NCBI GenBank assembly: GCA_027587225.1
Contig: JAPDDQ010000012.1
Span: forward strand, 1-64,000
Source of the DNA: Solirubrobacter taibaiensis
GTDB taxonomy: Bacteria > Actinomycetota > Thermoleophilia > Solirubrobacterales > Solirubrobacteraceae
Length of the DNA: 64,000 nt
Reading direction: 5' to 3'
Of this stretch, positions 7,873 to 16,301 are shown in pieces. Within the stretch, counting starts at the first letter, position 1. The number at the start of each line of letters is the position of its first letter. Both the position numbers and the translations under genes were made by a program. The notes below the pieces were generated by a model. It did not search any database. It worked only from the letters and a program-made list of their open reading frames with translations, and was not told where the DNA came from.

Positions 7873-8732
7873 TACCGCTCACCGCGCAGCACGCCGCTGC
7901 CCTCGAACGTCGCCGTCAGGTCCGCGTCGACGATGTCGTCGAGGATCAGCCGGTCGCTCTGCGCGAAGAACTCCACCGGGTTGCGCCACACGAGCCGGTC
8001 GATGTCGTCCGCGCTGAAGCCGGCCTCGGCCATCGCGTCCGCGGTCTTGCGCACCTTCAGCGGGTCCGAGACGCCCCAGTCACACGCCGAGTTGACGAGG
8101 ATCCGGTCCAGGCCGTGCTCCTGCGCGACGCGCACCATTCGGTGCTCGTCCATCTTGGTGCCCGGGTAGATCGAGAAGCCCGCCCAGCAGCCGGAGTCCA
8201 GCACGTCCTTGACGGTGAGCTCGTTGTTGTGGTCGATGACCACGAACTCGGGCTTGACGCCCGACGCCACGACCATCTCGATCGTCTTGAGCGTGCCGTG
8301 CGCCTTGTCGCGGTGCGGCGTGTGCACGAGCACCGGCAGCTCGTACTCGTTCGCGAGCTCGAGCTGCGCCTGCAGCGCCCACTCCTCGGCCGCGGTCATC
8401 GCGTCGAAACCGATCTCGCCGACGGCGACGACGCCGTCCTTGCCGAGGAAGCGCGGCAGGACGTCGATGACCTCGCGGGCCAGCGCCTCGTCGTTCGCCT
8501 CCTTCGGGTTCAGGCCGATCGTGCAGTGATGGCGGATGCCGAACTGCCCCGAGCGGAAGCGCTCCCAGCCGAGCAGGGAGTTGAAGTAGTCGATGAACGA
8601 GCCGACCGAGGTGCGCGGCTGGCCCAGCCAGAACGCCGGCTCCACCAGCGCCCGCACGCCCGAGGCGTACATCGCCTCGTAGTCGTCGGTCGTACGCGAC
8701 GTCATGTGCGCGTGGGGGTCGAAGATCCTCAT
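7872..8732 (-). CDS. eboB: EboB-like TatD-family metal-dependent hydrolase
   Basis: This amidohydrolase-superfamily TIM barrel has 286 residues. It shows the N-terminal HxH pair (DPHAHM), a bridging Glu in VGEIGFD, His residues in LVHTPHRDKAH and VIDHNNE, and the late Asp in NSACDWG. Together these give the binuclear metal site typical of TatD-like hydrolases. In ebo operons this is EboB. The gene starts with ATG 1 nt after eboA ends and overlaps eboE by 1 nt. The natural substrate is unknown; family members hydrolyse phosphoesters, amides or lactones. Confidence 0.87.
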   Translation of the reverse strand: MRIFDPHAHMTSRTTDDYEAMYASGVRALVEPAFWLGQPRTSVGSFIDYFNSLLGWERFRSGQFGIRHHCTIGLNPKEANDEALAREVIDVLPRFLGKDGVVAVGEIGFDAMTAAEEWALQAQLELANEYELPVLVHTPHRDKAHGTLKTIEMVVASGVKPEFVVIDHNNELTVKDVLDSGCWAGFSIYPGTKMDEHRMVRVAQEHGLDRILVNSACDWGVSDPLKVRKTADAMAEAGFSADDIDRLVWRNPVEFFAQSDRLILDDIVDADLTATFEGSGVLRGER

Positions 8733-8733
8733 G

Positions 8734-9438
8734 TCAGCTCCTGTAGCTCAGCGCACGTTCCGCCGCGGCTCGGCGATCGTCGAACGGGCTCTGCAGCTCC
8801 GCTTCGATCGCGGCGATCTCCTCCGCCGGCGGGTACTTGTCGATCACGGTCCAGACCTCGGGCGGCAGGTCGCGCCCGGCGGCCACGCGCTCGTGCACGA
8901 ACGCGCCGAGCATGCGGGCACCGTCCGGCGTCACGCGGGACGGGATGCCGTCGAGCCCGGTGATGGGCACGCCGACGAAGACGCACTTGAGCACGGCCTG
9001 GTCGTACTGCTCGTCCGAGAGGTACTTGGTCGCGTACGGGCCGAGCGCCGCGGCGATCAGCCGCGTGTCGTTCGTCCGGATGGCGTCGTCGACGAGAGCC
9101 AGCCCGCGGTCCTCGATGTCCAGATACGGCAGCGCCTGGAGCACGCCGCGGCGCTCGGCCGCGTCCCCGAACCGGTACAGCTCGGCCAGCTCTCCCTCGG
9201 CGCGGTAGCCCGCGGCGAGGAGCAGGAGCACGCGCGCGGCATCCTCGATCGTCCACGCCCACACGTCGCTCGGGTCGGCGCCTTCGTCGAGCGGCTCGCG
9301 CCCGACCTTGCGGCCCACCATCGCAAAGCGCGATCGCAGCGCGCCGACGTCCGCCGCCACCGCGGCGCTCGTCTCGCGCAACCACTCCAGGCCCTCGGGC
9401 TTCGCCCGCGCCTCCAACGCTGCAGCCAAATCCTTCAT
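8734..9438 (-). CDS. eboA: EboA domain-containing protein
   Basis: This 234-residue, mostly helical protein has a HEAT-like pattern (repeated Leu/Ala-rich helices, e.g. DAARVLLLLAAGY and RRGVLQALPYLD) typical of EboA. No catalytic motif or membrane segment is visible. EboA is the name-giving member of the ebo cluster and has no known activity; helical-repeat proteins of this kind often act as scaffolds (inference). It overlaps the upstream isomerase gene by 4 nt (ATGA) and sits 1 nt from eboB. Confidence 0.85.
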   Translation of the reverse strand: MKDLAAALEARAKPEGLEWLRETSAAVAADVGALRSRFAMVGRKVGREPLDEGADPSDVWAWTIEDAARVLLLLAAGYRAEGELAELYRFGDAAERRGVLQALPYLDIEDRGLALVDDAIRTNDTRLIAAALGPYATKYLSDEQYDQAVLKCVFVGVPITGLDGIPSRVTPDGARMLGAFVHERVAAGRDLPPEVWTVIDKYPPAEEIAAIEAELQSPFDDRRAAAERALSYRS

Positions 9439-10277
9439 CGCACCGCCTCACGCTCTGCCGCGCGCAACGCGGCCCTTGCCGCCGGCACCGTCTCGTGCGC
9501 GGCGTGGGAGTGGCGCGACAACTCGACCGCGACCATCCCCTCGTACCCAATCTCCGTCAAAACCCTCAGGCTCTCGTCGAGGTCCAGCTCGCCGTCACCG
9601 AACATCAGGTGCTCGTGCACGCCGCGGCGCATGTCCTCGATGTGGACGTGCGCGAGCGTATCCGCGCCGCGCCGGACGCATTCGGTCACCGACATCGGCT
9701 CCAGGCAGACGATGTGCCCGATGTCCAGCGTCAGCCCGAGCGCCTTCGGGTGCCCGAGCCGCTCTCGCAGCTGCTCGTAGTCCGACAGCTGCTCCACCAG
9801 CATCCCGGGCTCCGGCTCGAAGGCGAGCGTGACCCCGTTCGCGTCCGCGTGGGCGACGACACGCTCGCAGCCGTCCACCAGCAGCTCCCACGCCCGCTCG
9901 GGCGACTCGTCGGCCGCGATCGATCCGCTCCACATGGAGACGACCGGCGCGCCGAGGTCCACCGCCACGTCCACGGCCGTGCACAGCAGGTCGACGCGCT
10001 TCTGGCGCCCGTCGGACACCAGCGTCGGGAAGTGCTTGCGGCGCGGATCCAGGACGAACCGTGCACCTGTCTCCACTACACAGGACATCCCGCGCTCTTC
10101 CAGTTCCGCGCGCACGCGTTGCGCGCGCGCGCGAAGGCGCGGGGCGAACGGATCGAAGTGGATGTGGTCCAGCGTCAGCGCGATGCCGGAGTAGCCGTTG
10201 TCGGCGAGCAGCTCGAGCGCGTGGTCGAGCCGGTGGTCGGAGAGCCCGTTGCTCACGTAGCCGAACCTCAGGCTCAC
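9435..10277 (-). CDS. Sugar phosphate isomerase/epimerase (AP-endonuclease-2-type TIM barrel)
   Basis: This 280-residue cytoplasmic TIM barrel belongs to the IolE/IolI-like isomerase family. Metal ligands fall where expected: Glu in AFEPEPGML, Asp and His in LTLDIGHIVCLEP, His in HVHIEDM and Glu in VAVELSRHS. The frame stays open far upstream, but family similarity begins at MSLRFGYVSNG. The GTG at 10277 sits behind a strong purine-rich site (gcggaggaaag) and overlaps the eboC stop as GTGA. A second sugar-isomerase-like protein beside EboE, and an inositol-phosphate-synthase-like enzyme in the same operon, suggest action on an inosose or keto-sugar (inference). Confidence 0.85.
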   Translation of the reverse strand: MSLRFGYVSNGLSDHRLDHALELLADNGYSGIALTLDHIHFDPFAPRLRARAQRVRAELEERGMSCVVETGARFVLDPRRKHFPTLVSDGRQKRVDLLCTAVDVAVDLGAPVVSMWSGSIAADESPERAWELLVDGCERVVAHADANGVTLAFEPEPGMLVEQLSDYEQLRERLGHPKALGLTLDIGHIVCLEPMSVTECVRRGADTLAHVHIEDMRRGVHEHLMFGDGELDLDESLRVLTEIGYEGMVAVELSRHSHAAHETVPAARAALRAAEREAVR

Positions 10278-11173
10278 GTTACTTTCCTCCGCTTCGACAT
10301 CTTGCGCGCGAGCGGGAACAGCGCAGCCACGCCCGCGGCCGGAACCACCGACCCAGATCCGGCGAGCAGGCCCGCCTCGAGCGGCATCAGACCCATGATC
10401 CCAGCGCCGACCGACTTCTGCAGCCGCGCCGGCGTCGGATCCTCGATCGCGTCCACGTGCGCGCGGCCGACGAACGCGCCGTACGCACCGGCGAGCCCGA
10501 GCGCCGCGACGCGCGCGACCTTCGGTGCGCGCTGGGAGAGCAGCGCACTCGCGCTCGCGACCGCGACCGTGCCGGCGAGCGCACGCTTGGACACGCTCGC
10601 GTCGCCGCCGGTGACCTCCTGGCGGGAGACCTCCGTCACGACCGTGATGTGCGCGGTGACGACGGCGGCGGCGGGCAGCGCCGCGACGGCGTTGCGAGTG
10701 CCCGAGCCCATGATCACGTCCAGCCCGCGGCAGGCGGCCATCGACAAGGACGCCACCGGCGTCGACTTGCCGAACAGGTCGTAGCCCCACACGGCCGCGG
10801 CCAGCGGCCACGCCACCGTCAGTGCGTCGCGACCGTCGGCGGACACGGCCAGCGCCAGCGAGCCCATCGTCAGCGCACCCGCGAACCCCAGCGCGAACTC
10901 AGGGGAGATGCGCCCGGAGGGAATCGGTCGCGACGGACGCTCGACCGCGTCGATCTCGCGGTCGGCGTAGTCGTTCAAGGCCATCCCGGCCAGGTACATC
11001 AACGACGAGGAGCCGACCAGCCGCGCGGTCCGGCCGACGTTCCCGAGTTGCCCGGAAGCGGCGACGCCGACGAGCACGTCGCCCGGCACGGACAACACCG
11101 CCGGGAGTCGCACGAGCTCGGCGAGGTCCCCCGCGCGGCGAATTCCCGGCCGTCGGCGAAGGCCGCGTTGCAT
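10274..11173 (-). CDS. eboC: EboC-like UbiA-family prenyltransferase
   Basis: This integral-membrane prenyltransferase of about 299 residues carries the Mg-diphosphate motif NDYADREID and a second acidic motif (DAIEDP), both needed to bind the prenyl diphosphate. Several hydrophobic helices follow (e.g. GFAGALTMGSLALAV). UbiA enzymes join a prenyl chain to an aromatic ring or polar head group in the membrane. The open frame extends to 11449, but that part is antisense-like Arg/Gly-rich translation of the neighbouring gene. The ATG at 11173, 2 nt after the upstream stop, is the sensible start. This makes it the lipid-linking step of the ebo-type operon. Confidence 0.88.
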   Translation of the reverse strand: MQRGLRRRPGIRRAGDLAELVRLPAVLSVPGDVLVGVAASGQLGNVGRTARLVGSSSLMYLAGMALNDYADREIDAVERPSRPIPSGRISPEFALGFAGALTMGSLALAVSADGRDALTVAWPLAAAVWGYDLFGKSTPVASLSMAACRGLDVIMGSGTRNAVAALPAAAVVTAHITVVTEVSRQEVTGGDASVSKRALAGTVAVASASALLSQRAPKVARVAALGLAGAYGAFVGRAHVDAIEDPTPARLQKSVGAGIMGLMPLEAGLLAGSGSVVPAAGVAALFPLARKMSKRRKVT

Positions 11174-11175
11174 CC

Positions 11176-12333
11176 TTAGGCGGTGACCCGCTGGAGGACC
11201 CAGCGCTCGAGCATCTCGTACTGGCGATGCATCGCGTGTTCGTTCGTGCCCACGGGATCCTTGAAGAAGAACGCCAGCTCGGCCAGCGGGCCGCGTTCCT
11301 CGCGGTCCAGCGCCAGCGCCATCAAACGGATCAGGTCCAGCAGCAGCGGAGCGGCGAGCGTCGAGTCGCAGCCTTCCCAGGTGAACTGGAGCTTCATGCG
11401 CACGCCGAGGAAGCCTTCGAAGACGATGTGGTCCCAGGCGGTCTTCCACTCGCCCATGTCGCGCACGTCCTCGATGCGGATCGGCGCCTCGACCGGGTAC
11501 CCGAGGATGTCCTCGAGCAGCTTGCCCTTGGAGTCCAGCTTGGACTGCACGCGATCCGGATCGGCCAGCGCCGCACCGTCACCGCCGCCGAGGATGTTGA
11601 ACCCGGCCCAGGAGCGCACCTTCAGGTTGCGCGCACCCAGCGCGGGCGCCAGCACCGACTTCATGAACGTCTCGCCCGTCTTGCCGTCCGAGCCGGCCAC
11701 CGGGACCTCGTGGGCCTCGGCCAGCGCCTCGATGGCGGGCAGGCGGGCGCCGACGGACGGCGTGAAGTCCACGAACGCGGCGCCGACCTCGATCGCCGCC
11801 AGCGCGTACAGCGCGCTTGGCGGGAGGACACCCAGACCGCGATCCAGGGCATCCATGAGCAATGCTGGGTCTTGATGCGCGGGATGTGGCTCGACCGGCG
11901 CCTCCGTGGAGGAGACGTTCAGCACGACCAGCTTCTGCAGGTCGTGACGGGTCTTGAACGACGTGAGGTCCGAGACGATGCGGGCGAGCGCTGGACGCGG
12001 CTCGGTGCGGGCGTCGTGACCGGTGATGCCGGGACGCTGCTCGGACTCGGCGGCCTCGATGGCCGCGCCGAGGGCGTTCGGCAGCCCGACCGGGAGCACG
12101 CCGTCGTCGACCAGACGCGCGGCGCGCAGGGCGAGCGGCGTCTCCACGACGTCGTGCCCGCCGAAGACGAGGTCGCCGAGCGCGGGCATGCCCGCTTCGG
12201 CGAAGTCTGGACGCATGGTGACCATGCCCGTCGGCTCCGCGAGACCGGCGCCGACCGCTGCCGCGCCGGTGAGCGCGGTGGTGGCAACCGAACCACGGCC
12301 GCCGACGAGCCACACGCCGACACGGTTACTCAT
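11176..12333 (-). CDS. myo-Inositol-1-phosphate synthase-like protein
   Basis: This 385-residue NAD-dependent protein belongs to the inositol-3-phosphate synthase family. It has an N-terminal Rossmann motif (VWLVGGRGSVATTAL) and the characteristic catalytic segments GSDGKTGETFMKSVLAP and NILGGGDG with the conserved lysines. True synthases convert glucose 6-phosphate to inositol phosphate by an internal aldol ring closure. The ATG at 12333 is preceded by GGAGGG at a good distance, better than the upstream in-frame GTG at 12360. It is the first gene of the ebo-type operon. Divergent paralogs of this family occur with ebo genes, so the product may not be free inositol phosphate. Confidence 0.85.
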   Translation of the reverse strand: MSNRVGVWLVGGRGSVATTALTGAAAVGAGLAEPTGMVTMRPDFAEAGMPALGDLVFGGHDVVETPLALRAARLVDDGVLPVGLPNALGAAIEAAESEQRPGITGHDARTEPRPALARIVSDLTSFKTRHDLQKLVVLNVSSTEAPVEPHPAHQDPALLMDALDRGLGVLPPSALYALAAIEVGAAFVDFTPSVGARLPAIEALAEAHEVPVAGSDGKTGETFMKSVLAPALGARNLKVRSWAGFNILGGGDGAALADPDRVQSKLDSKGKLLEDILGYPVEAPIRIEDVRDMGEWKTAWDHIVFEGFLGVRMKLQFTWEGCDSTLAAPLLLDLIRLMALALDREERGPLAELAFFFKDPVGTNEHAMHRQYEMLERWVLQRVTA

Positions 12334-12468
12334 GACCTGGACCCTCCACTGCACGACCACCGTAGCGGCGTGCCTCTCCTCGCTTCATCGCGTCCACTTT
12401 ATGCTGCATGTCAAGACCAAGTCTGTTCGTTGCCGGGCAAAACAAATCTTTCGGCTAGGTGCGTCCCA
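12334..12468. promoter_or_regulatory. Divergent promoter region, ebo operon / ThuA lipoprotein
   Basis: This 135-bp gap separates divergent genes. On the plus side TAGGTG at 12456-12461 lies exactly 7 nt before the GTG at 12469. That is the arrangement of a leaderless actinobacterial transcript, with AT-rich DNA (aaaacaaatc) just upstream. On the minus side only the ribosome binding site GGAGGG of the inositol-phosphate-synthase-like gene is clear. Confidence 0.4.
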
Positions 12469-13233
12469 GTGCTACGAGTGCTCTTCCTCGCCCTCACCTT
12501 GACGCTAGCGTCCGCTTGCGGAAGTGAGGCCCGTACTAGCCAATCGTCCGAGCGCCTTCGTGTGCTGGTGCTCACGAAGACGACCGGCTTCCGTCACGAA
12601 TCGATCCCGGACGGAGTGCGGGCCATTCAAAGGCTAGGGCGAACGCACCGTATGACGGTGGATACGACCAGTTCGTCCAGCCGGTTCACCTCGAAGGTCC
12701 TGAATCGCTACGACGCCGTGATTTTCCTTTCGGCCACCGGCACGCCGATCGCCGATCGCACCCAGCAGCGGGCATTCGAGCGCTACATCAAGGCCGGCGG
12801 CGGCTATCTCGGAGTGCACGCCGCCTCTGATACACGCGGGAAATGGGCCTGGTATGAGGGTCTCGTGGGCGCGCGCTTCACGCGTCACGCGCCCGGGACG
12901 GCGCGCGCGACCGTGCGGGTGGAGGACCGGACCTCCGCGGCGACCAAGGGCCTGCCCGCCGCCTGGACGCGGACGGACGAGTGGTACGAGTTCGACCGCA
13001 ACCCGCGCGCCGGCGTGCACGTGCTGGCCACGGTGGACGAGACCACCTACAGCGGCGGCACGATGGGCGCCGACCATCCGATCGCCTGGTGTCACCGCTA
13101 CGATGGCGGCCGCTCGGTGTACACCGCGATGGGGCACACGCGGGAGTCCTTCTCCGAGCGCCGTTACCTCGCCCACCTGCTGGGCGCAATCGAGATGGCC
13201 GCCGGCCGCGCGAGGTTCAACTGTGCGCCTTAG
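12469..13233 (+). CDS. ThuA-domain lipoprotein
   Basis: This 254-residue protein has a class II signal peptide ending in the lipobox LASAC, with Cys17 as the lipidated residue. A single ThuA domain (glutamine-amidotransferase-like flavodoxin fold) follows. ThuA hallmarks are VLVLTKTTGFRHESIPDG, GGGYLGVHAASD, TMGADHPIAWCHRYDGGRSVYTAMGHT and a C-terminal HLLGAI helix. ThuA proteins are linked to catabolism of trehalose and other disaccharides through 3-keto intermediates. It is probably anchored on the outer face of the cytoplasmic membrane. The frame is open 1.6 kb upstream, but the lipobox fixes the start near 12469 (a GTG at 12478 is also possible). It overlaps the next lipoprotein gene by 11 nt. 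Confidence 0.87.
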   Translation: MLRVLFLALTLTLASACGSEARTSQSSERLRVLVLTKTTGFRHESIPDGVRAIQRLGRTHRMTVDTTSSSSRFTSKVLNRYDAVIFLSATGTPIADRTQQRAFERYIKAGGGYLGVHAASDTRGKWAWYEGLVGARFTRHAPGTARATVRVEDRTSAATKGLPAAWTRTDEWYEFDRNPRAGVHVLATVDETTYSGGTMGADHPIAWCHRYDGGRSVYTAMGHTRESFSERRYLAHLLGAIEMAAGRARFNCAP

Positions 13234-14182
13234 AAGTACCTTCCCACTGCTGCTGGTCCTGGTGGTCGCCGCGTGCGGCAGCGGGAGCGACCCAGAACCT
13301 CCGGCGCCGACGCCGGAGCCGAGCGTCGAGATCCCGCCCCAGGAGACCCCCGGCACCGACGGGGAACTCGACCTGGAGCCCCCGCCCGCGCCGGACGACA
13401 GCTCGAGCCCCGCCGTCAACTCGGTGACGGTCGACCCCGGCGACGGCACGATCATGGTCGGAAGCGGCCCGGCGATGTTCATCGTCCGCCCGGGCGAGAA
13501 GGAGGGCGAGCGCATCCTCGGCGTGGTCGAGACGCCCGAGGCCAAGGGCACGGTCTCCGGGAACATGGTGCTGCGCTTCACGGGTCCCGGTGAACTGCTC
13601 GCGAACGGCCACCCGCGACAGGGCAACCTCCCCGAGAACCTGCCGCTCCTGACGTCGAGCGACCTCGGCAAGACGTTCGAAGTCGTGGAAGGGACGGCCG
13701 AGGCCGACTACCACGAGCTCGAGGTCTTCGGCGACCGCATCTTCGCCGTCACCGTCGAGTCGCCGGACATCCAGGTCTCGAGCGACGGTGGCAAGACGTG
13801 GCAGACGAGCACGCCCCCCAACCTGCCGATCGACATCGTCGTCGACCCGGACGACCCCGACCACTGGGCCGTGTCGACCGAACAGGGGACATTCGTGTCC
13901 ACCAACGGCGGTCAATCCTGGCGCCCCCGCGACACCTCCTTCGGTGCTCGCCTGGCCTGGCCGGCAGCGGATGCGCTGTACAGCCTCGACCGCAACGGCA
14001 AGCTCCGCGTCAGCGCGGACGGCGGCGAGAACTGGGAAGACCGCGGCGATGTCGGCGGTCTCCCGAGTGAAATTACAACTTCTGGACGAAAAGACGAGCT
14101 CTTCGTGGCCATCGTCGGCGGCAAGATCCGGAAGTCCACGAACGGCGGCAAGACGTGGAGCACGGCGGCCACCCTGCGGTGA
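13223..14182 (+). CDS. BNR/Asp-box beta-propeller lipoprotein (sortilin-like)
   Basis: This 319-residue lipoprotein has the lipobox VVAAC (Cys18), a Pro/Glu-rich tether (about residues 20-60) and a propeller with four Asp-box or BNR motifs: SSDGGKTW, STNGGQSW, SADGGENW and STNGGKTW. Such folds are found in exo-acting glycosidases and in sortilin-like ligand-binding proteins; no glycosidase catalytic residues are obvious. The GTG start overlaps the stop region of the ThuA gene, so the two are probably co-translated. It may bind or process a surface glycan (inference). Confidence 0.82.
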   Translation: MRLRSTFPLLLVLVVAACGSGSDPEPPAPTPEPSVEIPPQETPGTDGELDLEPPPAPDDSSSPAVNSVTVDPGDGTIMVGSGPAMFIVRPGEKEGERILGVVETPEAKGTVSGNMVLRFTGPGELLANGHPRQGNLPENLPLLTSSDLGKTFEVVEGTAEADYHELEVFGDRIFAVTVESPDIQVSSDGGKTWQTSTPPNLPIDIVVDPDDPDHWAVSTEQGTFVSTNGGQSWRPRDTSFGARLAWPAADALYSLDRNGKLRVSADGGENWEDRGDVGGLPSEITTSGRKDELFVAIVGGKIRKSTNGGKTWSTAATLR

Positions 14183-14231
14183 CGACTAGCTACACGAGTA
14201 AGCTTTGGCGGTCTTGTAAGACAAAAGTCCA

Positions 14232-14260
14232 TTGACTTAGTTGCGTAAGCTCCGCTAGCT
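14232..14260 (+). promoter_or_regulatory. Promoter of secreted sugar isomerase 1
   Basis: TTGACT (-35, 14232-14237), a 17-bp spacer and CTAGCT (-10, 14255-14260) precede the gene at 14318. The arrangement and about 18 nt of the downstream leader (cgggttgtcattaggtcc) recur almost unchanged before the paralogous gene at 17073, which strongly suggests function. A strong ribosome binding site (gaggaggag) lies 5 nt before the ATG. Confidence 0.7.
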
Positions 14261-14317
14261 TTCTCATCGGGTTGTCATTAGGTCCTGTTACCGGGGCCAG
14301 CTATGAGGAGGAGCTAC

Positions 14318-16219
14318 ATGAAGAGAATCTCTCGGCGCACACGCACGTGCGCCGCGCTCGCGGCCGCCGGGGCGCTCGCGCTGACCGGCACCGCGTCCGC
14401 CCAGGACACGTTCCCGGAGAAGACCGGCAACGGTGTCCCCACCGGCCAGAGCAGCATCCAGCTCTTCACCCATTCCGGGTACATCAGCAACGGCGGCGGC
14501 CTCGGGACCGCCCCGCCGGCGCTGACCGTCGCCAACGCCGCTGACGGCTCGAGCTGCGCCACCGCCACGTCCACGGAGTGCCGCTGGAACCGCCTCGACG
14601 CGCTCTTCGGCTACTTCGCGGCCAACGGCCTCGACAGCGTCGAGCTCTTCGGCCACGCCGGCCTGCCGACCAACGAGAACATCGACGGTCCGTACGGCTG
14701 GAAGCAGTACCGCCAGCTGCTCGACAAGCACAGCCTGCACGCCGCCGGTTGGCACGGCAGCCTCAACGAGGCCCAGTGGCCCGCGCGTGTCGCGGCCGCC
14801 AAGGTCATCGGCCTCGACTACATCGGCACGGGCAACGGCCAGGCCGACGGTTACAACCTCAACAACTACGACCAGATCCTGCGCAGCGCGGAGACGCTCA
14901 ACCGCCTCGGCAAGTACTCCGTCGAGAACGGCGTGGGCCCGGTCTACCTGCACAACCACACGAACGAGTTCGACCAGAAGCACGTCGACAACGGCGTGCT
15001 CAAGACCGCGTGGGACATCCAGGTCGAGCGCACCGACCCGCGCTACGTGGCCTACCAGGTTGACGCCTTCTGGGCGACCGACGCGTTCGACGACACCTCC
15101 GGCACGGCGACCGCCGCGTTCATCAACAAGTATCCGACGCGCATCAAGCTGATGCACGTCAAGGACGGCGTCTGCATCAACTGGACGCAGGGTGGCCCCG
15201 GCTGCAGCGCCACCGCTCCCACGCCGCCCAACACGCGCACGGGCTCGCCGCGCGCCTTCGGCACCGGTGACGTCGACTACCGGCCGATCCTCGCCGCCGG
15301 CCTCGGCAAGGTCCAGTACTACAGCCAGGAGCAGGACGGCGCGACGCTGACCGACCTGCCGATCAGCCTCCGCAACCTCAAGGGTCGCGGCCCGGCGGTC
15401 GTCCCGTCCGTCCTCGCCCTGCCGACCACGTTCCCGTCGGTCGCCGCCGGTACCGCGGCTGCCGCCAACGTGCTCCCGATCACGATCAAGAACACCGGCG
15501 ACGCGCCGCTCACCATCACGAGCATCGCGCTGGCCACGAACAACACCGCGGGCTCGCAGCTGCAGGTCCGCGAGGGCGAGCGCCCCGCTGACTTCCAGGT
15601 CCTCGACGCCGCCGGCTGCACCGCCGGCGCCATCGCTCCGAACGCGACCTGCTTCGTCAACGTCGGCTTCAAGCCCACGAGCACCAGCACCAAGTCGGTG
15701 GCCCGTCTGATCGTCGTCTCGAACGCCGACAACGCGACGGAGTCCATCCTGCTCAACGGCCAGAGCACGGCCGACGCGACCGGTGGCGTCGCCGGCACCG
15801 TTCCCACCACGCTGAGCCTCACGCTCGGCACGCCGAGCAGCTTCGGCTCGTTCGTGCCGGCCACGGCCCGCACGTACGACGCGGCCGCCGCGGCCACGGT
15901 CATCAGCACCGCCGGCAACGCGACGCTCTCGGTCACCGACTCGAGCGCCGCCGCCACCGGCCGGCTGGTCAACGGCACGTTCTCGCTGTCGCAGCCGCTG
16001 CAGGTCAACGCGACCAACGCCGCCAACACGACGTCCGCGTTCGCCCCGCTGAGCTCGACCGCCGGCACGCCGACGAACCTGCTCACCTACAACGGCCCGA
16101 CGGCCGGTGCCGACAACGTCACCATCGGTTTCCGTCAGGCGATCGTCGCCAACGAAGTGCTGCGCTCGGGTTCGTACACGAAGTCGCTGACCTTCACGCT
16201 GTCCACCACGCAGCCGTAA
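14318..16219 (+). CDS. Secreted sugar phosphate isomerase/epimerase with choice-of-anchor D domain (paralog 1)
   Basis: This 633-residue exported protein starts with a twin-Arg-rich n-region and signal peptide cleaved near ASAQD. The TIM-barrel isomerase/epimerase domain spans about residues 30-360, with metal-site motifs YLHNHTNEF, YQVDAFWATD and IKLMHVKDG. A choice-of-anchor D (ASPM/HYDIN-like Ig) domain covers about 368-483 and includes the typical IKNTGDAPLTI segment. An unnamed C-terminal domain (about 488-633) ends in LTFTLSTTQP. Xylose-isomerase-like barrels are normally cytoplasmic, so an exported one is unusual. The ATG at 14318 is chosen over 14303 because of the adjacent gaggaggag site. 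Its likely substrate is an extracellular sugar or keto-sugar; the neighbouring ThuA proteins point the same way (inference). Confidence 0.83.
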   Translation: MKRISRRTRTCAALAAAGALALTGTASAQDTFPEKTGNGVPTGQSSIQLFTHSGYISNGGGLGTAPPALTVANAADGSSCATATSTECRWNRLDALFGYFAANGLDSVELFGHAGLPTNENIDGPYGWKQYRQLLDKHSLHAAGWHGSLNEAQWPARVAAAKVIGLDYIGTGNGQADGYNLNNYDQILRSAETLNRLGKYSVENGVGPVYLHNHTNEFDQKHVDNGVLKTAWDIQVERTDPRYVAYQVDAFWATDAFDDTSGTATAAFINKYPTRIKLMHVKDGVCINWTQGGPGCSATAPTPPNTRTGSPRAFGTGDVDYRPILAAGLGKVQYYSQEQDGATLTDLPISLRNLKGRGPAVVPSVLALPTTFPSVAAGTAAAANVLPITIKNTGDAPLTITSIALATNNTAGSQLQVREGERPADFQVLDAAGCTAGAIAPNATCFVNVGFKPTSTSTKSVARLIVVSNADNATESILLNGQSTADATGGVAGTVPTTLSLTLGTPSSFGSFVPATARTYDAAAAATVISTAGNATLSVTDSSAAATGRLVNGTFSLSQPLQVNATNAANTTSAFAPLSSTAGTPTNLLTYNGPTAGADNVTIGFRQAIVANEVLRSGSYTKSLTFTLSTTQP

Positions 16220-16252
16220 GCCAGTAGTCACCCTTATCCATTAGGGGTCAAA

Positions 16253-16283
16253 CGGGGGCGTCGGTCTTTGACCGGCGCCCCCG
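16253..16283 (+). terminator. Intrinsic-type terminator hairpin
   Basis: A 14-bp GC-rich stem (16253-16266 with 16270-16283, one G-U pair) with a TTT loop follows the isomerase gene. It separates that gene from the lipoprotein gene at 16302. The U tract is weak (tgctatg). Confidence 0.75.
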
Positions 16284-16301
16284 TGCTATGTCAGGAGAAG
16301 A

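Noticed and set aside
10822..12468. N-terminal extension of the ThuA lipoprotein frame
   Set aside because: It is antisense to the ebo operon genes and Arg-rich. The signal peptide and lipobox place the start at about 12469.
14288..16231. 647-codon antisense open frame opposite secreted isomerase 1 (a similar one opposite paralog 2 at 17028-18557)
   Set aside because: Arg/Gly/Val-rich composition without motifs; the plus-strand genes have signal peptides, domains and promoters.
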